From Nematostella vectensis (Eukaryota > Cnidaria > Anthozoa > Actiniaria > Edwardsiidae): 64,000 nt of DNA. Under the pieces are notes generated by a model, which was not told where the DNA came from, did no database searches, and was given only the letters and a program-made list of their open reading frames with translations. Shown here one piece after another: positions 39,201 to 59,600 of the stretch. The stretch is from positions 4,093,501-4,157,500 of the forward strand of contig NC_064036.1 of the NCBI RefSeq assembly GCF_932526225.1. The letters are read 5' to 3'. The first letter of the stretch is position 1, and each line of letters opens with the position of its first letter. The position numbers and the translations under genes are program-made.

Positions 39201-40563
39201 AAAAAACACTTCATCGTTCTCTATATCGTCATCGTCGGTGATGGAGACGTCAACTGTTTTAGTCGTTTCATTTGTTAAGAAGATCACTTCCAGGTTGCTA
39301 ATTGCAATGTAGTCCGTCAGAGACGAGGCGAATCCATCAATTGTTGTGAATCTGTATAAAACGTGTTTAATGATTGAAACTTGAGAATCATAATAGATTA
39401 TGGACATGCATCCAAGTACACTTGAGGCAATATGATTTTCTTTTATACAAACGTTATCAAGCTACAAATCTAAAGAAGCACAACAACATTTAGAGGAACA
39501 AGGAACTAGTCTCAACAACTTTTTCCATGCTTAACATGTATATAATTATTTATTTAATCTATAACAAAATTCTTTAGAGAAGTGGCTAAACATTGCACTG
39601 CACACTTTTGTAGTTTTGTAAGAAGCAATGACGCAATTGACGCAATATTTTGATCTGTTCCTATTATTTGCCTTGCGAATAAAAATATCTTTTTTAGGTC
39701 TTTCCCAGTAAAGTGTTCTACTTCATAAAATTAGCAATCACATAAAAGAATATCATTAAAGAAGAAACGACAAAGGGAATCATAGTATACTTTCGTTTTC
39801 TTCTGACAACCTTGTTGTTGCACATAAGCTTGCATTACGATGTTGGCCCGTGCACACGCACCACATCGTGTTGTGATTGCCGCTACGCCTGGAGCGTCGC
39901 CTAGAAAAGCCTGGTTTAATTTGTATCGATCACTTTGATCCGTGTTCTATTGTCTACTTTCCTTTGTAAACAGCAAAATACATAATAAACACTGCCTCCA
40001 AATAGTTTGGCTTGTCTAAGTCGAATGTGGAGGAAGCTAGATTGGATACTGAGTTAGAGTTACATTTAGTCGTATCATAATCAATAATTTTATTATGAAA
40101 TAATGCAGAAATAACTTTCCTTGCAATGTTGATCCCAATGGAAACATTAAAAATAACAGTGATATAAAATTATATTTAATAGCAATCATTTGTAAAGCAT
40201 ACCTGACAGTGTCATTCCCACTTGTGTCTCCAGTCCTGACTATCACAAGGGATACAATTCCTGCTCCTTCACTCACTTGTGTGGCGTTTGCCTCGAATCC
40301 GATAAATGACTGAGCTGAGGTTAAAACAAAAATGATGCAAAAAAAGAAAAAAAAAAACACAACAGAGAGTACGGAGGTAACAGCATTGGTGCTAAATTGT
40401 CCTGTGGGCTTTAGATGCACAGGTGCAAGATAGCTGAAAACCTTTCACAATGTATGACTTTATCATCTATGGGAAGGACATGAAACATTTGCTTACCTTC
40501 GACACAAGACAATAGAACGGATGATAGCAAGATGCAAGATAGCAAGTGCCTCTTGTCGTTCAT
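21297..40563 (-). CDS. Multi-Calx-beta-domain single-pass membrane protein (about 18 domains)
   Basis: Signal exon 40497-40563 (MNDKRHLLSCILLSSVLLSC), then 18 domains, each as a short first-half exon and a longer second-half exon: 40203-40314/39122-39351, 38185-38296/37739-37968, the eleven pairs of the array (own entry), 28899-29004/28395-28627, 27480-27585/26808-27040, 25881-25986/25464-25702, 24430-24535/23969-24201 and 22998-23109/21982-22214. The last exon, 21297-21526, has the membrane helix (AAGLSCALLLIVIIVIIIIC) and a ~40-residue tail. The total is 6384 bases, all in phase, for 2127 aa. First halves read like FxxxxYxxxEGxGFVTVxxxK and second halves end in DDDKG, the Calx-beta signature found in Na+/Ca2+ exchangers, integrin beta-4 and FREM/ADGRV1-type proteins, where it binds calcium. 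An adhesion or matrix role is inferred. It resembles none of those families in layout, so I give no symbol. The donor inside the last exon (AAAAG|GTTAGT) may give another tail. Confidence 0.9.
23340..23780. repeat. 48 bp minisatellite in Calx-beta gene intron
   Basis: About nine copies of a unit containing TTTTATTAACAGCCCCTTG, TTAACAAAGACATGCATTCT and CTTTTGCAG. The length is a multiple of three, so frames stay open on both strands, which explains the repetitive open frames here. It does not touch an exon (neighbouring exons end at 23109 and begin at 23969). Confidence 0.95.
24640..25340. repeat. AT-rich tandem repeat, ~44 bp unit
   Basis: About 15 copies built from CTCTAACTAATAGTAGGATT, ATAGTAGTATATATAGTATA and close variants, lying in the intron between exons 25464-25702 and 24430-24535 of the Calx-beta gene. 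Confidence 0.95.
26425..26821. repeat. 33 bp minisatellite seeded on a 5' splice site
   Basis: Twelve almost identical copies of GACGCACTCAGCATACTAAC plus CTTTATCACACAC. On the minus strand each copy reads GATAAAG|GTTAGTATGCTGA, which is the donor of the 26808-27040 Calx-beta exon, and the array starts on that exon. Since 33 is a multiple of three, long open frames run through it on both strands; they are not genes. Confidence 0.97.
28664..28775. repeat. Foldback repeat with ~43 bp arms
   Basis: CTTTCGCGCTAGAAAG...TATCACGGGGTCAAAGTCC (28664-28706) is followed after about 24 bases by its near-perfect inverted copy (28731-28775). It lies in the intron between the 28395-28627 and 28899-29004 exons of the Calx-beta gene. 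Probably a tiny inverted-repeat element. Confidence 0.85.
29122..36910 (-). repeat. Tandem array of eleven two-exon Calx-beta units
   Basis: First-half exons (106 bp): 36805-36910, 36142-36247, 35476-35581, 34689-34794, 34028-34133, 33363-33468, 32698-32803, 31911-32016, 31246-31351, 30336-30441 and 29670-29775. Second-half exons (230 bp): 36381-36610, 35717-35946, 34928-35157, 34267-34496, 33603-33832, 32938-33167, 32150-32379, 31486-31715, 30575-30804, 29911-30140 and 29122-29351. Each pair adds 336 bases (112 residues), starting and ending in phase 1, so copy number can change without a frameshift. Distances between neighbouring second-half exons are 664, 911, 664, 788, 665, 664, 661, 789 and 664 for the inner ten units; introns are nearly as alike as exons. 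Two unit types alternate (ATATTAGC with a poly-A acceptor, and ATATCAGC with AAAATATCAAG). Confidence 0.95.
38185..38363 (-). other. Possible alternative first exon with signal peptide
   Basis: The second-domain first-half exon can be entered by splicing at 38296 (AATCTCAG acceptor). It is also open upstream to an ATG at 38363 that gives a good signal peptide (MLMRPYTLFLCCIFF, then VQISAQTF). Starting here yields 2013 aa with 17 domains. The first-domain exon at 40203-40314 likewise has a hydrophobic in-frame leader upstream, so the two regions look like a duplicated gene start. Confidence 0.55.
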
Positions 40564-42124
40564 GTTAGAGAAATGCTATAAAATCAGGGGAGCTGCTTTC
40601 TGTTCATGTCTTATGGGACGTGTAGGTGGTTCCGATCTTGGCTTCGTAATAAGAATATATTATAGCAATGATGTGTGCCCTGAGATACATATTACTAGTC
40701 ATTCAAAAACAAAGAAAGCGCCTTTAGGCAAGAAAATAGCAGCTCCAGTAACATAAAGTGCACTTAATGACACCAATTAAAAGTATATTAAACTAACTTC
40801 CAGGGGGTAGAAGTGCTTTGGGCGAGTTCCACTTACAGAAAATTGGTCAAGAAAGTTCTGATGCATGTCCGGTATTTTGAATGTTCAATTTTTTTTTATA
40901 TATATAACTTCTTGGTTAGAGAAACACGCTCGTTTTTAATATAAAAATGAAAAGTTAGTTTTTGTATGTCGTCTCGTTCTAGACATAACAATTGTCGACA
41001 TTGCTTTATCAAGATTAAAGTAAATTATTTACATTCAATTAAAACTCTACATAGTTATAGATTAAATAGCATCCAATATAACGTCACTCGGCCGGTAAAG
41101 CATATCACATACAGGCACGCATAGCCAACATAAGATAAAATCACAACATCAAAAAAGTTTTTAGTCTTCTTCTTGATTCTCGTATCAGCTTAAGATCTTG
41201 TCTCTCTCCCAAATCATATGGTTGACGGGCTTGTATCAGGTCAAATCTTGATTACTAATTACTTCTATCTTTAAGATCTTATAAATAAGATATCACATTA
41301 TGATGCAAGTGATTGCTTGAGGGTCAGTTAGGACGTCACATGCTTTAGGCTCGGTCCCAGGAATTTTGCCGGTGCAAGAGCGACTCACAACAGCGGCCTG
41401 GATCAGTTCCTACACACGACTCATTCTAGCTAATAATATATTAGAATAATAATATATTAATATATTAAAATCTACCCCTACCCTCTTATCACGTCTCCTT
41501 CCCTCGTGATATTAAAATCTACCCCTACCCTCTTATCACGTCTCCTTCCCTAACACCTTGACCTCAACTTATACTCCTTTATAGCATGGGCTAAACAGAG
41601 AGTTTAATGGACTCGGCTGTCATCTAGCAAGTGGAATAGAAAACGCCTCCTACAGTAACAACTTGTCTTGCTAACTTGTTCTTTTTTACAGTATCATGGG
41701 CTAATAGTCTTGCTTATAGTATATTTAAAATCCATCTGCTCTTACTTTCTCATCACGTCTCCTTCCCTAACACCCTTGACCTTATCCTCCTTTATAGCAT
41801 GGGCTAAACAGAGAGCAACTGGAATGGAAAACGCCTCCTACAGTAACATCTTGTCGTGCTAACTTGTTCTTCTTTACAGTATCATGGGCTAAATAGAGAG
41901 GAATGCCCAAGGTTCTCACCTAACAAGTGGAAGACGCTTCTCATCCTAGCACCTTGTTCTCGCTATCCTATTATTACAACTCATCCCTTACAGCATTCCA
42001 GGGCTGAAGAGAGACCACACCAGGCTGTCATCTAACAAGTGGAAGGTCAGATTCTTTTGCTAACTATGATTGCACTCCTTTACAGCATTCTGGGCTAAAG
42101 AGAGATCAGCACATCGATTGTCAT
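40564..42124. other. Intergenic region with degenerate tandem repeats
   Basis: From ~41460 to ~42200 related blocks recur, containing CTACCCCTACCCTCTTATCA, CATCATGGGCTAA-like words and TCATCTAGCAAGTGGAA. They look like a ~150-200 bp repeat that has decayed. The rest (40564-41450) is AT-rich and holds the likely upstream region of the Calx-beta gene. No gene recognised. Confidence 0.5.
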
Positions 42125-50683
<8,559 letters not shown>

Positions 50684-53600
50684 ATGTTAAAACGAATGCT
50701 GAATATCCAAGGAATAGGAGAGAGGGCGGAAAGAGGCGATGCTCCTGCACAAGCAATTTTACAAGCTAATTCCCGAGCCCAAGCGTTAAGAAAAGCCACC
50801 GAAACACAAGAAGAGCTGACAAAGATCAGAGAACGAGTCACACGGGTGAGCCTAGAAAACCTTAAAAATTCCCTACATTCTCTCGTCAGATCTTCCTAGA
50901 AATAATATTTTTATTTCCCATTTATTCTAGACTCTCGATACGTATGATTTGAGCGAGAAATTATCCGCCGGGGTCGACAAAGCCGAAGTAGAGCGAATTA
51001 CAGATGAGTTTCTTCGACAGCAAGCGACTTTAGAATTCGTCGATGACATGGTAAGGATTGTTGAATTTACCCACAATTTTATCGGCCAACATGAGACATT
51101 AATCCCAAGATTACAGGCGTGCCTTTGTGTTTTCGTTGCTAGTTTTAGCGATTTCAAAGCCGGGCAATATGGTAAAGTCTCGCGGGATTAGTTGTGCGTC
51201 CATATATATAATTGACCTAAGGGTTTGTTGTTGTCGAGAAATAAGTAATTCAGACAGATTCAAAAGCTGCTTTGTTTATCTCTGACGCATTTTAAGGTCG
51301 ATTTGCACTGAAAACTGTTGTTTCAGTATCATAGGCTTGTCTCCGTCTCCCAAAATAGCCATATTCGATATCATATATTTCCACATGTGTTGAAGAAATT
51401 ATATTCTCCCAATATAATTATTCATAATGTCTACGATTTACGTAGGAGATCTTAGATCTGATAACCTGTCATTTACAAAAATATTTTAGCGTTCTTTTTT
51501 TTTGTCAACAGAAGAAATGTGCATTTCTCTAGTGAAGACTATTAGTATGATACATTGTACAAACCCTAAAATTAAACTTTTAAGAGTGCATCCAGTAGTG
51601 TACCAGGCAGGGGTGATACATGCGATCTCGCCGATTTCAATGAAACTTGGTCAGATTGAAGTATCCACCCAACAACTCAAACTGCCGAAGTGGTTCAGAT
51701 TTTGGAATAATCCGGGGGGAGTTATGACCACCCCCCTGGTTTTTGGCCATAAATTCGGGAAAATCGCCTGAAATAAGCATGAAATGTTGTCTCCACTCCT
51801 GATCACAGATTACAAGGGAATTCCATGATGTTTTATGTGAGTAAAGATCCATCCTTTCTTGGTTCACAACCAAGGTTTCAAATCATTTGGAGTGACAGGT
51901 GCCAATCAAGGGCTACACGTGTCTACCATGTCACTCATGATTTCACTGATCGGGCAAAATAGCTCCATTTCAGTGTCAAATATCTCCGATGCGCAACTTT
52001 CTTTTCGCAAATTGTTTATACCATTACTCAAACTCATCTTCAAACCTAACAAATCCGTAATAAAATTCTCGGGACTTGGTATTTTTTCCAACAGAAATTA
52101 TTTTAATCACCTTACTACTTATTGATTATGGTACATAAAAAAATCAAATTTCACATTAAAAAATATTGCAGTAATGATTCTTGGGCTACAATTTGCAGCC
52201 TATGTGTTTTAAAATGATGGAAGATATAAGTTATGAAGTTCTGTGTTGACTGAAGGTAATATCCGAATAAATATCCCTCACGAATTATGTACATTACTGC
52301 AACAATGTCAATTAGGAGCCTATGTGTTTTAAAATGATGGAAGATATAAGTTATGAAGTTCTGTGTTGACTGAAGGTAATATCCGAATAAATATCCGTCA
52401 CGAATTATGTACGTTACTGCAACAATGTCAGTTTCAAATCGACATTTAAGTGAAAAGCGCATTTGTGCCAGTAGTGCCGGTTTTTTTGTTCGAGGCTACT
52501 GAACTATTTACTTACAAGCTCAACATGATCTTGTCTTGCTATCTAATACATCCTTCTTGCACTTTTCAACGACTGGACCTAAATATCTTCTTTGTGCAAA
52601 ATCGATAAATTAGTGTAGTGCACATCGATAAATCGGTGCACCATCTTTTTGTTAAACATCTTGTTTCTGAAATACAAGTTCCTCGTAGTACATAATCAAA
52701 TGTATGGCTTATAATAATTTCAAAAAGCAGCTTTCTTTATAAACAATAAGTACTAGGTGAGTCAACACCAGGGGTCAACACAAGAACGATTCACTGATCA
52801 TTGCGTGACAGCATGAGCCAAGATCTTGTTGACTTTGGTAGACATTCAGTCACAAATGGTGCACAGCCGCGCACAATCGCAGTATTTTCATTTTTTTTTT
52901 AAACCAAATTGGTTGTTACGCGACCTCTGCGAATCCAAAATCCTTGTCTCGTTGGGGAATAGCGCATAGTCAGACACAAGCTTTTGGGGGCGGTTTGTCT
53001 TGTTTTGATTGTTTGGTTTGATTGACTAAGTTATCCTATACACAGGATGTAGCGAAGAGCGATATCATTAACAACCTAACCGCAAACCAGGTTCTCCTGA
53101 TAATGAATTGGGCCATGAAATTTGTACCTGCCAGTTCAGAGAAACACAGCGAGACTCAGGCGCGTACCCAGGATTGGCTGAGGGGTGGGTGCGCTGTCAT
53201 AGGTAACATGGAAAAGGCCTAGCGTTTGAAGATACCTTAATAAAAAATGACCCACATTTTGGCCGCCAAGGGGGGTGCGCGTGCACCCTGCGCGCCCCCC
53301 TGTGTACGCGCCTGAGACTGGTATGTTAAAAAAAGGCAAATCATAGCATGCTACGCCCCTCATTGATTAGTTACTCATAGAAAACTCGACTCTTTATGTT
53401 AAAGATCGTGTGATATTTTATGTAACATCTCGGATAAGGTATATACATTTTACCTTGCTACCATGACAACGCCGCATTAACGAAGGAATTCTCAGAGCCC
53501 GTTGTACATAAATCTCATTTGGTTGTTATGATCGTATGTAGCCTGTAGTTATATGGGGGGGGCATATTACACGCACAGCACACCACAAAGAGAAACATGA

Positions 53601-56600
53601 CAGAAACCAGCTGTAAACAAAATGTTCGGTCCATAAATTACAGTGTGACTAAAGTATGTATTATTTTTACTCTATTATTTTCACAACCTACATACGTGCA
53701 TTTGAACTAGTTTGCGGTTGCTTCAAGAATAAAGCACACCCTTGAAACCCTTAAAGCTGCCAAACCACACCTCACCAAAGCGTTCCTCGGGCTGTTATCA
53801 TTCTGCCTACCTTGTCCTGTCCCTGCCCTCCATTGGGGAGCGCGCAGGCATAAACGTAGCCAGGTATGATTCTAGTGACCCACAGGCGGGAAAGGATGTA
53901 TGCGACAAGCGCACCGCTACAGTCAAGAGTCACATTCGAAGGTTCATCAACGAAGGAAACGACATCAAATGTGCAAAGGCATGAAGGTTGCAATGTAGTC
54001 GTATGGTGGAATAAAAGGATGCCTGGAAGCGGTTGTTAAGGTCAACGAGGACAGCCAAACCATGAAAGCCCATAAAATATCCAGGCTCTTAACAACTTCT
54101 GCTTTGAGTCTAGAGATCTCCGAGCTTGGAAAGCCTACAATGTAGGGCCTGGTAAACGTTTTACGCCAGAGCAGCTAAGACGGTTCGGGCCAATCCAGGG
54201 TGCAACACGTCTAATTGTCTGTCTGCCATTTGGTAGACAGCAACAAACTGGCATTCTAAGATCAACGGTCCACAGGCAACCTCGTCAAGACCAACCACTG
54301 CCTACTCTCCTGTCCAGAAGATGGATGTATAAAGACATACCTGTCTTTTGAGAGTCTTCAAAACCACCTGGACACAGGAAAGCATCTGATACGACAAGAA
54401 AGAGAGTCTACTTACGGCACACCATAAAGAAGAAGTGGGCGAAACGACAAGTGAGATGACTGGTAGCTACTTGCATAGGGTAGTGCCAAGTGGAAACGTC
54501 GCCGAGATGCACCATCTACGTCTAGCAGCCCTGTATGCCAAGCTGGTTGGGCGCTCAAGACAACCCATAAGGCAACAAGATTCTATAGCGACTGCTATAG
54601 ATGTCTGTGCAAAGATGCAATTAGCTCATGATGCAAGCAGCAAGAAACTGTTAAAAAAGGAAGGGAGCTTTCCGCAGATCAGATTGCTCGATATTTCAGC
54701 AGATTGTACATTCTTTATAGGAGTGGGCGACTGGCCATTGATCAGGCAAATCTGAGTCCCGACCAGGACAAAGAGGACTTTGTTTAAGACGCTGAACAAA
54801 TGCAGACAAGACTCGAGATCCAGAGAGAGCTAGAGCTTTAAAGATACACAGCTATGTACTTTCTCAAAGACATTCACTCCTTGCTGTTTTAGTAGTTTAT
54901 TTATGTACTTTGTGTAGTGTCAGGCTGCTATTGAAATGAGTTATAACGTCATGAGTTACATGGCGCAGCTATATTACTGATTTTTGTCTAAAATTCCCAA
55001 CTGGAATGGCATTGTTAGCATACCTTGTCCCTTTTTCTAGCTTTTTTAGGAAATTCAGTTTACTGACAAATCAAAGATGGTGCCAGCCTTTTTCTTGTCC
55101 AATTCTTGATAATGTCACGACCCCCTGCAGCGCCCTAATATATGTAGATGTGGAGATATGCGTTGGCGTGTACGTCCGAACCGAAGGTTAAGGTAGTTTT
55201 TGCCGTTATTATATAAATAGAAGAATAAGGTCGTGAACAATTTTTAAGTAAACAATTTGATCCCTGGTAACTGATATATCAGATGTTTTGCTTATATAGA
55301 ACAAAATGGGATTTGACATTCCCCCATTATTGTTGTAACCATGGCAACCCAGTTCTTAACTTATTCTTAACGTATAATTGTCAAACATATAAGCTGCGAA
55401 TTGTTGCCAAAGAATCACAACCGCGTTTTTTTATACGAAATTCGAAATTTTCTATATACCATCATCAGTGAGTAGTAGGATGATTAAAATAATTACTGTT
55501 GGAAAAAAATATCAAGTCCCGAGAATTTTATTACGGATTTGTTAAGTCTAAAGATAACTTTGAGTGATGGTAAAAACAGTTTGTGAAAAGAAAGTTGCGC
55601 ATTGGAGATATGTGACACTGAAATTGAGCTATTTTGCCCGACCAGCGAAACCATGCGTGACATGGTAGACACGTGTAGCCCTTGATTGGCACCTGTCTCT
55701 CCAAATGATTTGAAACCTTGGTTGTGAAGCAAGAAAGGATGGATCTTTACTCACATAAAACATTATGGAATTCCCTTGTAATCCGTGACCAGGAGTGGGG
55801 TCAACATTTCATACTTATTTCAGGCGATTTTCCCGAATTTATGGCCAACAACCAGGGGGGTGGTCATAACTCCCCCGGATTATTCCAAAATCTGAACCAC
55901 TTCCGCAGTTTGAGTTGTTTAGTGGATACTGACCAAGTTTCATTGAAATTGGTGAGATGGCATGTATCACCCTTGCCTGGTCCACTCCTGGATACACTCT
56001 TAACTTTTTTTAGGTTAACCTCCGAGTTTCCTTATGTAACCTTCATTGCATTGTGTGCATTGCATTCTCATAAACAGGGGTTTTGTTTTTGAAGCAGGTG
56101 AAAAAAATGTTGAATACTGCCATGAAAAGTATGCTACCATTTGCATTTCACCCATAGGCTGAAAGCAGTGGAGACAGATTGACAACCTTTTAAAAAATGC
56201 AGCTTGAAACTAAAAGTATAAAAAAATATGTAATATTAGTCATTTTCTCCAAGACCACAGTAATAACAATGTTTCTGTAAATTTAAAATAAGAGGAGAGA
56301 TACAACAGAAACATTTTTACCTACAGTATAGCCCAGAAAAAACTTACAGCCAAATTTGTTGTTGTGCTCCCTCGGCAAATCCAAAATCCATGTCTCGTTT
56401 GGGAGTAGCACATAGTCAGACACACGCTTTGGAGGCCGTTTGTCTGGTTTTGATTGTTTGGTTTGATGGACTACGCGCTATACCCAAATGAAGAAAGGAA
56501 TTTTCGATTCTGGGAGGTCGCACAACAATAAATTTGGCTATAATGTTTCACACTCAAATAAGTTTTTTTGAGGGTTTTGTTTTGGTGTAATTAGATTCAT

Positions 56601-59600
56601 ACACTTTAACTAGACCCACCTTGAGTGGACTACATGCACCAAAATTCATACACAGGAACCACATGTAAAATGCCATCTTACAAAAGCAACAAGTGAAATA
56701 AAGCAAGGATGTTTGAGTTGTTTGGAATGTATATTTGTGATCTATAATGCTGCCAAAGAAGAGCCTGGCACAATATTTGGTTTCATTGATATCAACAGAT
56801 TTAATACCATATCTATGAACCTTTTGTATAAGATGAGCTTAATGCAAATACATAGTTTTACATTTCTCACTGGGAAAAGAAAAATTAAGGATGTTTGAGT
56901 TGGAGTTGGAATGGCAAGTTGACATAATCTTATTCACAGGACAAATCTTATTTTGCTTGGAATAAGAAACAAAGCAGTTCATAATCAATCGTTTAGCTTT
57001 TTGAAGCCAAAGATACTCTACGAACTTTTACTTTTTAGTTGATAGTGTGGGACCACACAGACTGCACTTTACCAGATGCACTGTCTACTGTAGTATTAAA
57101 TAATACTTATGGGAAATAAAAATACTGTATGACCAGCAACCTTCCCTCCTATTATACCACTGTCTGAAGACTATCTTTGATGCATATCTTTCCTGCAGAC
57201 CCAGTTAATGGTTATCCTTGGTGATCCTGTTGCAAAAAGAAAGGTGTGTGGATTGATCTCAAGATATCAAGTTTTTCTAGTGTAAATGCACTCCAATATT
57301 AATGTTTTTTTATCAACAATTTTTAAACAATGGTATTAATCATTTGTGTACTAATCTTCTTGGAACATATTGCTCACTGTCTCTTTTTAATGCATCATTC
57401 TGAATTTCAGTACCAGCAGCATGTGACTGTTTTTATTGTTGGATATGAAAACTTGTGTGGAAGGAGAGCAAAGGTGAGATTATGAAGGTTTATTAGAATT
57501 TCCTGAATACAACTTTGTAGTAGTTGAAATGGTATGCCTTTGAAAACAAAGAGTAGTTTTACTAATGTTCCAAATGTTAGCCCCTAGTGACATAAAGCAA
57601 AAGAGCACTAGAGTTGTAATAATGACATAATATAGTCATATGTTGTCTTCACACTGAAATATTTTTTTTCTTTTTATGGTTTAGCTGTTGGCTCAGCTGC
57701 AAGAATTCTTTACCCAGAACATGGCTGATGATGATAAGTTTGAGCTTGAGCCCATTGAGTTTGACCTGGAGGATGTTGGGGAGCAAGTCAGGTCTGGAGC
57801 CATATGGATTTGGTTTTGTTTATTTTATTATACCTTGCTTACTGTATTTATCAAGTGACATTGATATATTCAGGGAGGCCTTGAAGAGGGCGGAGGATGC
57901 CACTGAAAGACTGGCTTTGGTTTCCAAAGATGTAATGAAAGCTCTTGAGCTTGCCAACCCTAAGGAAACAAAGAAGTAGGGAAACCTGTAAATTTACATG
58001 TTTTACTATTCTCTAATAAATGGTTAAAGGAAAGAGTTGCTCATTTCTAATGTCTATAATTTTTGGTCATTTGTTATTTTTATTGTAGGGGTAAAAAGAA
58101 ATTGGAAAAATCATTGCAACAGTCACATCAGGATATAATGTCCCTTACAGAGAAGCTGTTAAAACTTCAAAATGGTAGATATATTTCTTCTATTTTTAAC
58201 TTAAGGGTAATTTCCATCAACTTTTTATATATTTCCCCTTAATTAAGACCTAGATGAAAATGAAAATAAGCTAGGGCAGATGCAGAAGTCAATGGAAATG
58301 AAGCAAGTTGAGATCCAAAGGTATGTTTTTTCTTCTTTGCTTACTTTTCATTTTGTTTTATTCAAAACGTTAGCTTAGAAATTCATGGGCTAACCATTTC
58401 TCCTTTTCATAGGTTGAAAGTACAAGCTGACAACGGGAAAGTAAGTAAAACGCATTACGGGGCTGGTTTTATTAAGGTTACGGTTCACCTTTACCTTCGT
58501 GTCACATTAGAAATAAAATGTGCGCGCCAGCTTTTTGACAATAGCAACAAACTGCATATAATTTGATTTATAATATAATTGAGCATCTACCCATGGCATT
58601 TTTTCTTTGATGAGTTTTTTTTTATTTTTTAGTCAGGGGCCGAAATATGCAAAATTTTTATGATGTAGTATATCTTACAATCACTCTAATTTGTAATAAA
58701 CTTAAAGCAACTTGAAATAGTTTAAAATGAAACACTTCTACACACTAGCCTGCTAACTGGCCCTTAACCATGCTGTTGTCTTTTACAGGGCTTCTGGAAT
58801 TACGCGGAAAAAAATCTCAAAATTACGTGGGATTCTTTGCTAAATTACGCGCCAAATTACGCGGAAAATCAATCATTACGCGCTAAATTACGCGGGATTT
58901 TGCAATCCCTTTTTCTTTAAAAATCAAAATTTTGCGCGATTCTTTACTGAATTAAGCGCTAAATTACACGGAATATCAACTGTTACGCCCAAACTACATT
59001 TTGTACCGAAGGAACGCACGAAATAACTTGAAAAGGCTTATTTTTTTGCGCGAAAATATCTTAGGCGAGTTTTCATTGAATCCTAGCCACCAGCCAATTA
59101 AAAAAGGTATTTCATCATAGTCCTAGGCCTTCGCGGTTTAGCAAAGAACGCCTAGTCATTTTATTAGTTTTCGAAATTCAGTTCGAAATATCGCACTCTT
59201 ACGAAGAATATCTGTCTTTTTTTACGAGAAATAGAGGTAAGAACCCTAAAAGAACACATCAGCTGTGCACTTGAATGTTTTGTCTTACAAAATTTAGCCA
59301 AATTACGCGGGATTACGCGGAAATGTGTGGATTACGCGGAGAAAGCCAAATTACTTGGCAGAAGCCCTGTCTTTAGCAAAAATGTTAGTGCAAACAAAAT
59401 ATGTCTCATTTCCATCAGAACATGTCAATCTTCAAAAGGGTATCTTATTTTATCTATATCGTTTTCCAAAAGAGCTGTTTTATTTCAAAGTTGCCAGGTG
59501 TAAATTTTGGCTATTTCCGGCCTTTTGGCGAGAATAACTTTTGATTATAAAACAATTTTAAAAAATGAGAATTTTTGAAGCAAGGCTATCGCTATACATC

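Larger units (their letters stand above)
51582..56001. mobile_element. 4.4 kb element with ~600 bp terminal inverted repeats
   Basis: The left end AAGAGTGCATCCAGTAGTG (from 51582) and the right end (to 56001) are diverged inverted copies. Matching continues inward for roughly 600 bp, to ~52210 on the left and ~55380 on the right; open frames in both arms read HNQGFKSFG and TGANQGLHVSTMS. AACTTTT flanks both sides (51575-51581 and 56002-56008), a 7 bp target duplication. The interior carries a decayed gene of a C2H2-type family (own entry), a 120 bp tandem duplication and a nested MITE. It sits in the second intron of the coiled-coil gene. The transposon class is not clear to me. Confidence 0.8.

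Noticed and set aside
51859-52125. Protein gene shared with the 55493-55732 minus frame
   Set aside because: The similar open frames are the two arms of a terminal inverted repeat, so the match is by DNA descent; no known domain.
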